Assembly (NCBI GenBank): GCA_036260255.1
Contig: DATAAF010000005.1
Coordinates: forward strand, 23,732 to 87,731
Direction of reading: 5' to 3'
DNA: 64,000 nucleotides
Source of the DNA: DASZJY01 sp036260255
Lineage (GTDB): Bacteria > Actinomycetota > Acidimicrobiia > Acidimicrobiales > AC-14
A program made the position numbers and the translations under genes. The notes beneath the pieces were generated by a model. That model saw only the letters and a list, made by a program, of their open reading frames with translations, searched no databases and was not told where the DNA came from. This document shows positions 22,387 through 31,857 of this stretch, piece by piece. Numbering within the stretch: position 1 is the first letter of the stretch; every line of letters begins with the position of its first letter.

Positions 22387-23313
22387 CTAGGCCACGTCCC
22401 GTCGGCGGAACAATAGGGTGGCGCTGGCCAGCAGCACCAGGGCCACCGCGGCGAGGTACACGCCCGCCTCGAGGACCGTCCTGCCGAAGACGTCGCCCCC
22501 TTCGTTCTCACCGGAGACGAGCACGATGGCGTTGCCCAGGAGCAGCCAGCGGCGGTAGTCCTCGAGGAACCCGCCCACCACGTTCTCGAACACGACGAAG
22601 TAGCCGAAGCCGATCCCCAGGGCGGCGGCGGTGTTGCGCCCGATCGAGGAGACGGCGAAGCCCAGGGTCGAGGCGATGGCGACCATGGCGGTGCCCCGCA
22701 GGGCGACACCTGCCAGCGACCGCCCGAAGCTGCCGCCCGTGCCGGCGGTGGTGCCGTGCAGGTAGGCGGACGGCAGGAGGGCGGCGGACAGCAACATCCC
22801 CGCCGCCACCGCAAAGGCGCAGGCCACCAGGGCGCTGGCCGCCGCCTTGGCCAGCAGGACCCGCGGCCGGCGGGGCTCCCACGTGAGGATGGTCGTGATG
22901 GTGCGCGATTGCCAGTCGGCGCCGATGCTCGACGCCCCGATGAGCCAGGCGACGACCACCAGCGGCCCGGTCGTCGCCTGGAGGATCCCCTTGAGGTCGG
23001 ACAGGGCGAACCGGGGGTCGTCGACCGCTCCCACGGCGAAGCTGCAGCGCTCCTCTGGTGAGATCGGGGGCGCGCCTGGCCCCTCGGGAGCCTCGGGCGG
23101 CCCCACTTCGGACGCGCTCCGTTCCAGGCACGCCTCGAGCTCGGCGCGGGCCCGCCGCTGGCGGGCCGAAATCTCGGCCGCCGAGACGCCCTCGGTGTTC
23201 AGGAAGGTCAGGATGCCGGCCAGGGTGATGGCGACGACGGCGATGAGGGCGAGCACCCGGACGAGGCGGCGGGCCAGCAGCCGCTGGACCTCGCCGGCCA
23301 GCAGCGCCCTCAC
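22387..23313 (-). CDS. ABC-2-type transporter permease
   Basis: This 308-residue membrane protein starts with a cytoplasmic amphipathic segment and a first helix (VLALIAVVAITLAGILTF), has a large external loop of about 80 residues with two cysteines, and then five hydrophobic helices. The loop-helix segment SSIGADWQSRTITTILTW EPRR region is typical of ABC-2 permeases. Its GTG start overlaps the ATPase stop (GTGA), so the two form one exporter. The substrate is unknown; such pairs export drugs, lipids or peptides. Confidence 0.85.
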   Translation of the reverse strand: MRALLAGEVQRLLARRLVRVLALIAVVAITLAGILTFLNTEGVSAAEISARQRRARAELEACLERSASEVGPPEAPEGPGAPPISPEERCSFAVGAVDDPRFALSDLKGILQATTGPLVVVAWLIGASSIGADWQSRTITTILTWEPRRPRVLLAKAAASALVACAFAVAAGMLLSAALLPSAYLHGTTAGTGGSFGRSLAGVALRGTAMVAIASTLGFAVSSIGRNTAAALGIGFGYFVVFENVVGGFLEDYRRWLLLGNAIVLVSGENEGGDVFGRTVLEAGVYLAAVALVLLASATLLFRRRDVA

Positions 23314-24233
23314 AGCTCGCCCCCGCTCTCACCCGTGAGCTCGAGGAACACCGTCTCCAGGCTGACCTCCTCGGGCCGGAGCTCGGTGAGGTAGAGCCGG
23401 CGGCGGGCGAGGGCCCGGGTGACCTCTTCGGCGTCGGCGGGCGGCAGGTCGACGCGTATGAACCCGTCGCCCAGCACCGCGGTGATGCCCGCCTCGGCCA
23501 GGGCGGCGACGCCCGCCTGCAGGTCGGTCAGGCGCACGATCAGCCCGGTGCGGCGCCCGCCCGCCAGCACCTCGTCCACCGGCCCAGCCCGCACGCACCG
23601 GCCGCGCGAGAGGATGGCGACCCGGTCGCACGCCTGCTGCACCTCGGCGAGGATGTGGCTCGACACGAACACCGTGCGGCCTTCGGCGCCCAGCCTCTTG
23701 AGAAGGTCGCGGACCTCCTTGATGCCGGCGGGGTCCAGCCCGTTGGCGGGCTCGTCGAGGACGAGCAGCTCGGGGTCCTTGAGCAGGGCGATGGCGATGC
23801 CCAGCCGCTGGCGCATCCCGAGGGAGTAGCCCCGCACCGGGTCGTCGGCCCGCTCGGCCAGCCCGACCCGCTCGAGCACCCGCTGCACCGCCGGCGCGCC
23901 GATCCCCTCCAACCGTCCGAGCAGGGCCAGGTTCCGCCGCCCCGAGAGGCCGGGGAACAGCCCGGGGGTCTCGACCAGCGATCCCACCCGGCCGATCACC
24001 GCCGGGAGCTGGCGCTGCGAGTCCGCCCCCAGCACGCTGCACGCCCCCGCGCTGGGACGGGCCAGGCCGAGCAGGCACCGGATGGTCGTCGTCTTGCCGG
24101 AGCCGTTGGGTCCGAGGAAGCCGAAGACGCCGCCCGCCGGGACGCTCAGGTCGAGCCCGTCCAGGGCCACCACCGGGGGTTTGCGGAACCGCCGGTACTC
24201 CTTGCGGAGCCCCTCCACCTCGACCACCGCCAT
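23310..24233 (-). CDS. ABC transporter ATP-binding protein (CcmA/drug-export type)
   Basis: This 307-residue ATPase has Walker A LGPNGSGKTTT, Q-loop, signature YSLGMRQRLGIAIALL, Walker B LLVLDEPANGLDP and H-loop VSSHILAEV. About 75 C-terminal residues form the accessory domain common in ABC-2 exporters. It is 22 bases downstream of the thioredoxin gene and overlaps the permease gene by four bases, so the three are probably one transcript. Its role as the motor of an exporter is established for the family; cargo is unknown. Confidence 0.92.
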   Translation of the reverse strand: MAVVEVEGLRKEYRRFRKPPVVALDGLDLSVPAGGVFGFLGPNGSGKTTTIRCLLGLARPSAGACSVLGADSQRQLPAVIGRVGSLVETPGLFPGLSGRRNLALLGRLEGIGAPAVQRVLERVGLAERADDPVRGYSLGMRQRLGIAIALLKDPELLVLDEPANGLDPAGIKEVRDLLKRLGAEGRTVFVSSHILAEVQQACDRVAILSRGRCVRAGPVDEVLAGGRRTGLIVRLTDLQAGVAALAEAGITAVLGDGFIRVDLPPADAEEVTRALARRRLYLTELRPEEVSLETVFLELTGESGGEL

Positions 24234-24255
24234 GGCGCTGGTGTAGCACCCCGAA

Positions 24256-24882
24256 TCAGGGCCGGGCGGCGCGGGCCTCCGCCAAGAGCGACTCCAGGTC
24301 GGCGGCGCGCACGCCGCCGAGGAGCTTGGTCACGATGATGCCGTCGGGGTCGACGAGGAAGGACTCGGGGACGCCGGCCACCCCGAAGTCGATGGCGATG
24401 CGGCCGTCGGGATCGGTCAGCATCGGCCAGTCGCCGCCCCGGGAGGCCCGGAACTCCTTCACGTTGCTGACCGAGTCGCTGTAGACGACGCCCACCACCT
24501 CGGCGTCGCCCGCCGCCTCGTGGCGCTCGGCGAAGGCGATCAGCTCGGGGTGCTCCTGCTCGCAGGGCACGCACCAGGTCGCGAAGAAGTTGACGACGAC
24601 CCACTTGCCCCGCAGGTCGGCGAGCCGGACGGTCTCGCCGTCGATCGTCTTGGCCTCGACCGCCGGGGCCGGCTTCCCGATCAGCACGGAGCGAGGCGCC
24701 CGGCTCTGGGCCGAGGGCCGGGTGGCGAGAACGGCCACCAGCATGGTGACCGGGAGGGCCACCGCCACCGCCGTCCACAGCACCCGGCGGGTCCGGCGGA
24801 GGGCGACCGCCGACCGGGGGACCGCCGGCTCGTCGGCGGCGGGCTCCTCGGTGGCCAGGGCGTCCTCGCGCTCGATGGTCAT
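24256..24882 (-). CDS. TlpA/ResA-like membrane-anchored thiol-disulfide oxidoreductase
   Basis: This 208-residue protein has an N-terminal cytoplasmic tail, one membrane helix (VLWTAVAVALPVTMLVAVLA, near residues 35-55) and an extracytoplasmic thioredoxin fold. The active site is NFFATWCVPCEQEHPEL, and GVPESFLVDPDG provides the cis-Pro loop region. Such proteins reduce apocytochrome c or other exported thiols. ATG at 24882 gives the full anchor. It is divergent from cobB (51 bases between starts) and precedes the ABC exporter genes, but need not share their function. Confidence 0.92.
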   Translation of the reverse strand: MTIEREDALATEEPAADEPAVPRSAVALRRTRRVLWTAVAVALPVTMLVAVLATRPSAQSRAPRSVLIGKPAPAVEAKTIDGETVRLADLRGKWVVVNFFATWCVPCEQEHPELIAFAERHEAAGDAEVVGVVYSDSVSNVKEFRASRGGDWPMLTDPDGRIAIDFGVAGVPESFLVDPDGIIVTKLLGGVRAADLESLLAEARAARP

Positions 24883-24933
24883 GGGCGGCCCCAGCGTAGG
24901 CGGGGCCACCCGGCCCGGTGCCAAGATGCCCCC

Positions 24934-26328
24934 GTGCCCCCGCTCGGTCCCCGCCTGGTCGTGGCGGGCACGTCGTCGGGTGTGGGCAAGACCACCTTTG
25001 CCACCGGTCTCATGGCCGCCCTCCGGCGGCGGGGGGTGGCGGTGGCGTCGGCCAAGGTCGGACCCGACTTCATCGACCCCGGCTACCACTCGCTGGCCAC
25101 CGGCCGCCCCGGACGCAACCTCGATGCCTGGCTGTGCGACGCCGGGACGGTCGGGCCCCTCGCCGCCCGGGCGGCCGCCGGTGCCGACGTCCTCGTGGTC
25201 GAGGGGGTCATGGGGCTGTTCGACGGGGCGGCGGGCGAACACGGCCCGGCGCCCCTCGCCAGCACCGCCCAGGTGGCGGCGCTCCTCGACGCTCCCGTCG
25301 TGCTGGTGGTCGACGCCTCCGCCATGAGCGGGTCGGTGGCGGCCCTCGTCCACGGCTTCGCCACGTTCAGCCCGGCGGTGCGGGTGGCCGGGGTGGTCCT
25401 CAACCGCGTCGGCGGCGACAGCCACGAGAACATGCTGCGGGCGGCGCTGGCCCCCCTGGGCGTGCCCGTCCTCGGCGTGCTGCGCCGGGACGACGCCCTC
25501 TCGTGGCGCGATCGCCACCTGGGCCTGGTGCCGGTCGTCGAGGCCCCCGCCGCGGTGGGTGGCGCCCTCGAGCGCCTGGCCGGCGCGGTTGCGATGGGCT
25601 GCGACCTCGACCGGCTCCTCCGCCTCGCCGCCTCCTCCCCCACCGTTTCGGTCGCCCCGCCCCCCGAGGCCCGCCGCTCGGGGTCGGCCCGCGTCGCCGT
25701 CCTGGGCGGCCGGGCGTTCGCCTTCACGTACCCCGACAACCTCGAGCTCCTGCAGCAGGCGGGGGCCGAGCTCGTCCCCGTCGACCCCGAGGCCGACCGC
25801 CGGCTCCCGCCCGGTGTGACCGCCCTCTACGCCGGCGGCGGCTTCCCCGAGGTCTTCGCCGCCGGGCTGGCCGCCAACCGGCCCCTGCTCGACGACGTCC
25901 GCCGCCGGGTCGGCGCGGGGATGGTCACGTGGGCGGAGTGCGGCGGGCTGCTCTGGCTCTCGCGGTCCCTCGACGGCCATCCCATGGCCGGGGCGCTGGC
26001 CGTCGACGGCCGCATGACTGCGCGCCTCACCCTCGGCTACCGGCGGGCCCGCACCACCGTCGACACGCCGCTGGGCCGGGCGAGCACCGCCCTGCGGGGC
26101 CACGAGTTCCACTACTCGGCCGTCGAGCCGGGAGGAGCGGCCCTGCGCTGGCACGGCCGGGACGGCGAGGGCGGTGGCGGGTTCGCCTCGCCCACCCTGC
26201 TGGCGTCCTACCTGCACGTCCACCTGGCCTCCGACCCCCGGCTCGCCGAGCGTTTCGTGGCGGCGGCGGAGCGGGCGGCCGGCAGGCGAGCGCCGATGGC
26301 CGAGGAACTACAGTCCAGGGCGCCGTGA
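24934..26328 (+). CDS. cobB: Cobyrinic acid a,c-diamide synthase (CobB/CbiA)
   Basis: This 464-residue glutamine-dependent enzyme amidates the a and c carboxylates of cobyrinate or hydrogenobyrinate. The P-loop is VVAGTSSGVGKTTFATGLM, followed by SAKVGPDFIDPGYH; the amidotransferase domain has the nucleophile in TWAECGGLLWLS and HEFHYS near the end. GTG at 24934 is the first start after the divergent tlpA gene; an ATG eight bases upstream is out of frame. It heads the plus-strand corrin operon. The sequence alone does not say whether the substrate already contains cobalt. Confidence 0.93.
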   Translation: MPPLGPRLVVAGTSSGVGKTTFATGLMAALRRRGVAVASAKVGPDFIDPGYHSLATGRPGRNLDAWLCDAGTVGPLAARAAAGADVLVVEGVMGLFDGAAGEHGPAPLASTAQVAALLDAPVVLVVDASAMSGSVAALVHGFATFSPAVRVAGVVLNRVGGDSHENMLRAALAPLGVPVLGVLRRDDALSWRDRHLGLVPVVEAPAAVGGALERLAGAVAMGCDLDRLLRLAASSPTVSVAPPPEARRSGSARVAVLGGRAFAFTYPDNLELLQQAGAELVPVDPEADRRLPPGVTALYAGGGFPEVFAAGLAANRPLLDDVRRRVGAGMVTWAECGGLLWLSRSLDGHPMAGALAVDGRMTARLTLGYRRARTTVDTPLGRASTALRGHEFHYSAVEPGGAALRWHGRDGEGGGGFASPTLLASYLHVHLASDPRLAERFVAAAERAAGRRAPMAEELQSRAP

Positions 26329-27092
26329 GCTCGGGAAGCCGGTGCGAGTCGAGTGCGGCTGCGCCACCTGGCGCGCTGACCGGTGTGGGGATGGGCCCCG
26401 GTGACGCCGAGCTGGTCACCCTGCAGGCCCTCCGGGTCCTGCGCCAGGCCGACCGCGTCTTCGCCCCCGCCACCGCCGTCGACGCGGTGGGCCGGGCCGA
26501 GTCGATCGTCCGCCAGGTGTGCCCGGAGGTGCCCGTCGAGCGGCTGGCCTTCGAGATGACCGCCGGCGAGGCCCGCCATACCGCGCTGGCGGCGGCCGCC
26601 GACCGGGTCGCGGCATGCCTCGATGCCGGTGAGGAGGTGGCGTTCGTCACCCTCGGCGACCCCAACGTCTACAGCACCTTCCCGGCGCTGGCGACCGCCG
26701 TGTCCGAGCGACGGCCGGGGACGGCGGTGCGCACGGTCCCCGGCATCACCGCCTTCCAGGCGCTCGCCGCCCGTTCGGGGACGGTGCTCCTCGCCGGCAC
26801 CGAGCGGCTGTCGCTGGTCACCGCCCTCGACGGGCCGGCACCCCTCGACGCCGTCGTCGACGATCCCGCGGCCGCCGTCGTCGTCTACAAGGGCGGTCGC
26901 CACCTGCCGGCGGTGGCCAAGCGCCTGGCCGACGCCGGCCGCCTGGACGGGGCGGTGGCAGGCGAGCTCCTCGGCCTCCCCGGCGAACGGGTGAGGCCGG
27001 CCGCCGAGCTGGCCGCCGGGCCGGCGTCCTACCTGGTCACCGTGATCGTGCCGCCCGCCGGGCGGGCGTCGACGGCCGGCACCTCCCAATGA
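26325..27092 (+). CDS. cobI: Precorrin-2 / cobalt-factor II C20-methyltransferase
   Basis: This 255-residue SAM-dependent tetrapyrrole methylase adds the C20 methyl group. GVGMGPGDAELVTLQALRVL is the N-terminal SAM-loop region and LGDPNVYSTFPAL is the second conserved site; VPGITAFQALAARSG follows. The GTG start gives a 20-residue Ser/Ala-rich leader before the fold and overlaps the cobB stop as GTGA. By operon context the substrate is probably cobalt-factor II (CbiL role). Confidence 0.92.
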   Translation: MSSGSRCESSAAAPPGALTGVGMGPGDAELVTLQALRVLRQADRVFAPATAVDAVGRAESIVRQVCPEVPVERLAFEMTAGEARHTALAAAADRVAACLDAGEEVAFVTLGDPNVYSTFPALATAVSERRPGTAVRTVPGITAFQALAARSGTVLLAGTERLSLVTALDGPAPLDAVVDDPAAAVVVYKGGRHLPAVAKRLADAGRLDGAVAGELLGLPGERVRPAAELAAGPASYLVTVIVPPAGRASTAGTSQ

Positions 27093-27904
27093 TCTCCTTC
27101 GTCGGGGCGGGGCCGGGCGCGGCCGACCTGCTCACCCTGCGGGGCCGCGACCGGCTGGCGGCGGCCGACGTGGTGGTGTGGGCGTCGTCGCTCGTGCCCG
27201 CCGCGGTGCTGGAGCACGCCCGGCCCGACGCCGAGGTGCACGACTCGGCCGCGATGACCCTCGAGGACGTGCTCGCGGTCTACGCCGCCCATCCCGAGGA
27301 GGCCATCGTCCGCCTGCACTCGGGCGACCCCTCCGTCTATGGCGCCATCCAGGAGCAGATCGACTGGTGCGTCTCCACCGGGCGGGACTTCGAGATCGTC
27401 CCCGGCGTGTCGTCTCTCGGCGCGGCGGCGGCCGCCCTCGGACGGGAGCTGACCGTGCCCGGCCTGGCCCAGAGTGTCGTGCTCACCCGCCTGGCGGGCC
27501 GCACGTCGGCGTCGATGCCGCCGGGCCAGTCGGTGGCCGACTACGCCTCCCATGGGGCCACGTTGGCCGCGTTCCTGTCCGGAGCCCGGCCGGCCGAGCT
27601 CCAGGCCGAGCTGCTCTCCCCCGGGTCGGGCTACCACCCCGACACCCCGGCGGCCGCGGTGGTCCGGGCGTCGTGGCCGGACGAGGTCGTCGTCCGCACG
27701 ACCGTCGGGCGCCTGGTCGACGACCTCGCCGCGACCGGGGCCACCACTACCGTCCTCGTGCTGGTGGGCCCGGCCCTCGGCGCGGGCACCGACGGAGACG
27801 GCCCGCCGGCGGCCCGCAGCCACCTCTACCGCCCGGACTTCGCCCACCGCTTCCGGCGCCGGTCCCGACCCGGGTCGACGGCGGGGAGGCCGGCCGGACC
27901 GTGA
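27089..27904 (+). CDS. cobM: Precorrin-4 / cobalt-precorrin-4 C11-methyltransferase
   Basis: This 271-residue methylase of the CobM/CbiF family starts ISFVGAGPGAADLLTLRGRD and has LHSGDPSVYGAIQEQ and VPGVSSLGAAAAALGRELTVP, which distinguish it from the other corrin methylases. ATG at 27089 overlaps the preceding stop (ATGA) and its own stop overlaps cbiD (GTGA). The last 25 residues form a basic tail rich in Arg. Confidence 0.93.
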   Translation: MISFVGAGPGAADLLTLRGRDRLAAADVVVWASSLVPAAVLEHARPDAEVHDSAAMTLEDVLAVYAAHPEEAIVRLHSGDPSVYGAIQEQIDWCVSTGRDFEIVPGVSSLGAAAAALGRELTVPGLAQSVVLTRLAGRTSASMPPGQSVADYASHGATLAAFLSGARPAELQAELLSPGSGYHPDTPAAAVVRASWPDEVVVRTTVGRLVDDLAATGATTTVLVLVGPALGAGTDGDGPPAARSHLYRPDFAHRFRRRSRPGSTAGRPAGP

Positions 27905-29028
27905 CCAACCTCCCGGTCCCCTTCAAGGGCGCTCCGCGCGAGGAGCAGGCCGAGCCCTTCCGCGAACGGCGGGACAGCCGGGGGCTGCGTCTCGGCTGGA
28001 CGACGGGCACGTGCGCCACCGCCGCCGCCAAGGCGGCGGCCATGGGCCTGTACTCGGGGACCCCGCCGAAGACGGTCGACATCTCCCTTCCCGACGGGAC
28101 CCGCGAGTGGTTCGAGGTGGAGATCGAGGGGGCCACCCGCGCCGCCGTCATCAAGGACGCGGGCGACGACCCCGACTGCACCCACGGCGCGCGCGTCACC
28201 GCCAAGGTCAGCCTGGCCCGGCGGGGGCCGGAGACGGAGACCGAGCTGGCCGCCGGCCCGGGGGTGGGCACGGTCACCAAGCGAGGGCTGGGCCTCCCGA
28301 TCGGCGACCCTTCGATCACGCCCGTGCCCCGGCGGATGATCCTGGCGGCCCTCTCGGAGGTGACCAACGAGCCGCTGACGGTGGTCTTCTCGGTCCCCGA
28401 CGGCGAGGCCATGGCCGAGCACACCTCCAACGCCCGGCTGGGCATCGTCGGCGGCATCTCGATCCTGGGCACGACCGGCGTGGTGAAGCCCTACTCCACC
28501 GCCGCCTGGCGGGCGTCGATCGTGCAGCAGATCGACGTGGCCGCCGCCCAGGGCGAGCCGACCATGGTCCTCGCCACCGGCACCCGCACGGAGCGACTGG
28601 CCATGCGCCTCTTCCCCGGCCTCGACGACGTGTGCTTCGTGGAGGTCGGCGACTACACCGGCACCGCCCTCAAACGCATGGTCCAGGCCGGCATGGTCCA
28701 CGCCGTCGTGGCGGGGATGGCCGGCAAGCTGAGCAAGCTCGCTTCCGGCGTGATGATGACCCACTTCCGGCGGTCGAAGGTCGACGGCCAGCTCCTCGCC
28801 GCGGTGGCCAAGTCGGTCAAGGCGCCCGCCGCGGTGGTGAGGGCGGCGACCGCGACCAACACCGCCCGTCACTTCTTCGAGACCTGCATCGCCGAGGGCG
28901 TCGTCGCGCCCCTGGAGCGGGTGTGCCAGATGGCGAAGGAGGCGTGCGAGGAGCATGCCGGAGGGGCTCTGTCGGTCGAGGTGCTCATGGCCGACTTCGA
29001 GGGCACGCGGGTCGTGGCCCGTGCCTGA
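27901..29028 (+). CDS. cbiD: Cobalt-precorrin-5B C1-methyltransferase CbiD
   Basis: This 375-residue protein is the C1-methyltransferase specific to the early-cobalt (anaerobic) pathway. The N-terminal GWTTGTCATAAAKAAAM motif, EHTSNARLGIVGGISILGTT and VVAGMAGKLSKLASGVMMTH are conserved in CbiD. Its presence is the clearest sign that the anaerobic route is used. GTG at 27901 overlaps the cobM stop, and the 3' end overlaps the next gene by eight bases. Confidence 0.95.
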   Translation: MTNLPVPFKGAPREEQAEPFRERRDSRGLRLGWTTGTCATAAAKAAAMGLYSGTPPKTVDISLPDGTREWFEVEIEGATRAAVIKDAGDDPDCTHGARVTAKVSLARRGPETETELAAGPGVGTVTKRGLGLPIGDPSITPVPRRMILAALSEVTNEPLTVVFSVPDGEAMAEHTSNARLGIVGGISILGTTGVVKPYSTAAWRASIVQQIDVAAAQGEPTMVLATGTRTERLAMRLFPGLDDVCFVEVGDYTGTALKRMVQAGMVHAVVAGMAGKLSKLASGVMMTHFRRSKVDGQLLAAVAKSVKAPAAVVRAATATNTARHFFETCIAEGVVAPLERVCQMAKEACEEHAGGALSVEVLMADFEGTRVVARA

Positions 29029-30199
29029 GGCGATCGCGGTGGTCGGCGTCGCCGGCGAGGTCATGGGCAAGGACGCCGCCCGCGCCGTCGAGTCGGCCGA
29101 CCTCCTGGTCGGCGGTGCCCGTCACCTCGACGCGGTGGCGCCGTCCGGGGCCCCGAGGCGGCTGGCCGTCGGCGGTGATCTCGGCCCCGTACTCGACCGG
29201 GTGGCGGCCGAGCCCGGCCGGGTGTGCGTCCTAGCCTCCGGCGATCCCGGCTTCTTCGGCATCGTGAGGGCCCTGGCCGAGCGCTTCGGCCCCGCCCGCC
29301 TCGAGGTCCATCCCGCCCCCTCGTCGGTGTCGCTCGCCTTCGCCCGCCTGGGACTCCCGTGGGACGACGCCGCCGTCGTCTCCGCCCAGGGCCGCCCCCT
29401 CCCCGACGCCGCCCGCCGCGCGGCCGCCGCTCCCAAGGCCGCCGTCCTCACCTCGCCCGACGCGCCGCCCCAGTCCCTCGGCGCGGAGCTCTCGGCCCTG
29501 GGCGCCCGCCACCGGCGGGTCGTCGTGTGCAGCCGCCTGGGCGAGGGCGACGAGGTCGTCGTCGAGACGGACATGGCCGGCCTGGCCGCCGGTCGATGGG
29601 ACCCCTTGTCGGTGGTCGTCCTGCTCGACGGCCCGCCCGTGGCGGCGGCGCCGGTCCTCTCGTGGGGAGTGCCCGACAGCCGCTTCGACCACCGCGAGGG
29701 GATGGTGACCAAGGCCGAGGTCAGGGCGGTGGTCCTCGGCAAGCTCGGCCTGCCCCCCGCCGGCGTGCTGTGGGACGTGGGCGCTGGCAGCGGGAGCGTG
29801 GCGGTGGAGTGCGCCCGGCTGGTCCCCGGGCTGCGGGTGCTGGCGGTCGAGCGCCGGCCCGAGGACGCCGGCCGGGCCCGGGTCAACGCCGCCGCCGCCG
29901 GCGTGGCGGTCGAGGTGGTGGAGGGCGAGGCGCCCGCTTGCCTCGTCACCCTTCCCGACCCCGACCGGGCGTTCGTCGGCGGCGGTGGCCTGGCCGCCCT
30001 GGACGCGACCTTGGAGCGGCTGCGCCCCGGGGGGCAGGTGGTGGCGACCTACGCCGCCCTCGACCGGGCGGCCGCCGCCTTCGACCGCCTCGGCCACCTG
30101 GTCGAGCTCGGGCTGAGCCGGGGCCGGGCCCTTCCCGGCGGGGGCGTGCGCCTGGCCGCCGAGAACCCCGTCTTCGTGGCCTGGGGGCCGGACGAGTGA
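29021..30199 (+). CDS. cobL: Fused CbiE-CbiT (CobL-like) methyltransferase/decarboxylase
   Basis: This 392-residue fusion has an N-terminal CbiE tetrapyrrole methylase (residues 1-205; ASGDPGFFGIVRALAERFG, HPAPSSVSLAFARLG) and a C-terminal CbiT class I methyltransferase (residues 220-390; VLWDVGAGSGSVAVECARL as the SAM loop, FVGGGGLAALDATLERL). Together they methylate C5 and C15 and decarboxylate the C12 acetate side chain. The GTG start lies inside the cbiD end. The fused state is also seen in CobL of the aerobic route, so naming does not fix the pathway. Confidence 0.93.
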   Translation: MPEAIAVVGVAGEVMGKDAARAVESADLLVGGARHLDAVAPSGAPRRLAVGGDLGPVLDRVAAEPGRVCVLASGDPGFFGIVRALAERFGPARLEVHPAPSSVSLAFARLGLPWDDAAVVSAQGRPLPDAARRAAAAPKAAVLTSPDAPPQSLGAELSALGARHRRVVVCSRLGEGDEVVVETDMAGLAAGRWDPLSVVVLLDGPPVAAAPVLSWGVPDSRFDHREGMVTKAEVRAVVLGKLGLPPAGVLWDVGAGSGSVAVECARLVPGLRVLAVERRPEDAGRARVNAAAAGVAVEVVEGEAPACLVTLPDPDRAFVGGGGLAALDATLERLRPGGQVVATYAALDRAAAAFDRLGHLVELGLSRGRALPGGGVRLAAENPVFVAWGPDE

Positions 30200-31857
30200 A
30201 GGTGCTGTCCGTCACCGTCACCGAGCGGGGGCGGGCCATGGCCGCCCGCCTTCCCTTCGAGGCCGTCCACGGCCACGCCGCCGCCACCGTCCGCCAGCGG
30301 TGGCCGGCGGTCGACGGGTTCGTGCTGTTCCTCGCCGCGGGGGCGGCGGTGCGCATCGTGGCACCGCTCCTCGCCGCCAAGGAGACCGACCCGGCCGTCG
30401 TCTGCGTCGACGAGGCCGGCCGGTTCGCCGTCGCCCTGTGCGGCGGCCACCGCGGGGGGGCAAACCCGCTGGCCGCCCGGGTGGCCGAACTGCTGGGTGC
30501 CACTCCGGTGATCACGACCGCCACCGACGCCACCGGCACGACCGCCCTCGACCAGCTTCCCGGGCTCTCGGCGACCGGCGACGTCGCCGGGGTGACCGCC
30601 GCCCTGCTCGACGGTCGCCTCCCGGCGGTGGTCAACCAGCTGGGCTGGCCGCTGCCGTCGGCGCTGCCCTCCCACGGGACGGGCCCCGACCTTGTCGTCG
30701 TCACCGACCGGGTGGTGCCTACCGCACGGGGGCTGGTCGCGTTGCACCCGCCGTCGCTCGTCGTCGGGGTCGGGGCGTCGACCGGCGCCCCCGCCACCGA
30801 GGTCGCCGAGCTGGTGGCGTCGGCCCTACGCGGGGCCGGCCTGGCCGCCGCCTCCGTCGCCGAGGTGGCGACGATCGACCGCCGGGCCGGCGATCCCGCC
30901 GTGGGTGCGCTGGGACTGCCGGTCCGGGCCTTCTCCGCCGCCGAGCTGGCCGCCGCCGCTTCCCTCGTGCCGTCGCCCAGCGCCGTGGTCGCCGCCGCCG
31001 TCGGCACCCCCAGCGTTGCCGAGGCGGCCGCCCTGCTGGCCGCCGGCCCGGGTGCCCGGCTGGTCGTGACCAAGACCGCCTCGGCGCACGCCACCGTGGC
31101 GGTGGCGCGCCGGTGCCGGCCCCGCGGCCACCTCGCGGTGGTCGGGCTGGGCCCCGGGCACTCGGCGCACCGCACCCCCGCCGCCGACGCCGCTGTGCGC
31201 CATGCCGACGTGGTGCTGGGTTACGGCCCCTATCTCGACCAGTGCGCCGACCTCCTGGGCCCCTCCCAGGAGGTCGTCCGCACCCCGATCGGGGACGAGG
31301 TGCTGCGGGCGAAGCAGGCGGTCGCCGAGGCCGCCGCCGGGCGGCGCGTAGCCCTCGTCTCGTCGGGGGACCCCGGCATCTACGCCATGGCCACGCTGGC
31401 CCTGGAGGTGGCGGGCGAGACCGGTGACGACGTGGAGGTCGAGGTCGTGCCGGGTGTGCCCGCCGCCCAGGCGGCGGCCGCCATTCTCGGCGCGCCCCTC
31501 GCCCACGACCATGCCGTCATCAGCCTCTCCGACCTGCTCACGCCGTGGGCGGCGGTGGAGACCCGCCTGCGGGCGGCGGCCGAGGCCGACCTGGTGGTGG
31601 CCCTCTACAACCCCCGCTCGGCGGGACGCTCCTGGCAGCTCGACGCCGCCCGCGGCATCCTCCTCGAGCAGCGGGCGCCCGAGACTCCGGTGGGAGTCGT
31701 CACCGACGCTGCCCGACCGGGGCAGCGGGTGGAGCTGTCCACCCTCGGGGAGCTGGACACCGCTGCGGTCGGCATGACGACCTGCGTCATCGTCGGCTCG
31801 TCGGCGACCCGCGTCGTCGGCGGCCGCATGGTCACGCCGAGGGGGTATCGGGCATGA
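30196..31857 (+). CDS. Fused CbiG - CbiH/CobJ (cobalt-precorrin-5A hydrolase + C17-methyltransferase)
   Basis: This 553-residue protein joins CbiG (residues 1-315), which opens the ring-A lactone and releases acetaldehyde, to CbiH/CobJ (residues 316-553), which contracts the ring and methylates C17. CbiG is recognised by LFLAAGAAVRIVAPLL, CGGHRGGANPLAARVAELLG and SLVVGVGASTGAP. The methylase half has VVGLGPGHSAHRTPAA, VSSGDPGIYAMATLALE and YNPRSAGRSWQLDAAR. GTG overlaps the previous stop and its own stop overlaps the ferredoxin ATG (ATGA). The CbiG half again supports the anaerobic pathway. Confidence 0.93.
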   Translation: MKVLSVTVTERGRAMAARLPFEAVHGHAAATVRQRWPAVDGFVLFLAAGAAVRIVAPLLAAKETDPAVVCVDEAGRFAVALCGGHRGGANPLAARVAELLGATPVITTATDATGTTALDQLPGLSATGDVAGVTAALLDGRLPAVVNQLGWPLPSALPSHGTGPDLVVVTDRVVPTARGLVALHPPSLVVGVGASTGAPATEVAELVASALRGAGLAAASVAEVATIDRRAGDPAVGALGLPVRAFSAAELAAAASLVPSPSAVVAAAVGTPSVAEAAALLAAGPGARLVVTKTASAHATVAVARRCRPRGHLAVVGLGPGHSAHRTPAADAAVRHADVVLGYGPYLDQCADLLGPSQEVVRTPIGDEVLRAKQAVAEAAAGRRVALVSSGDPGIYAMATLALEVAGETGDDVEVEVVPGVPAAQAAAAILGAPLAHDHAVISLSDLLTPWAAVETRLRAAAEADLVVALYNPRSAGRSWQLDAARGILLEQRAPETPVGVVTDAARPGQRVELSTLGELDTAAVGMTTCVIVGSSATRVVGGRMVTPRGYRA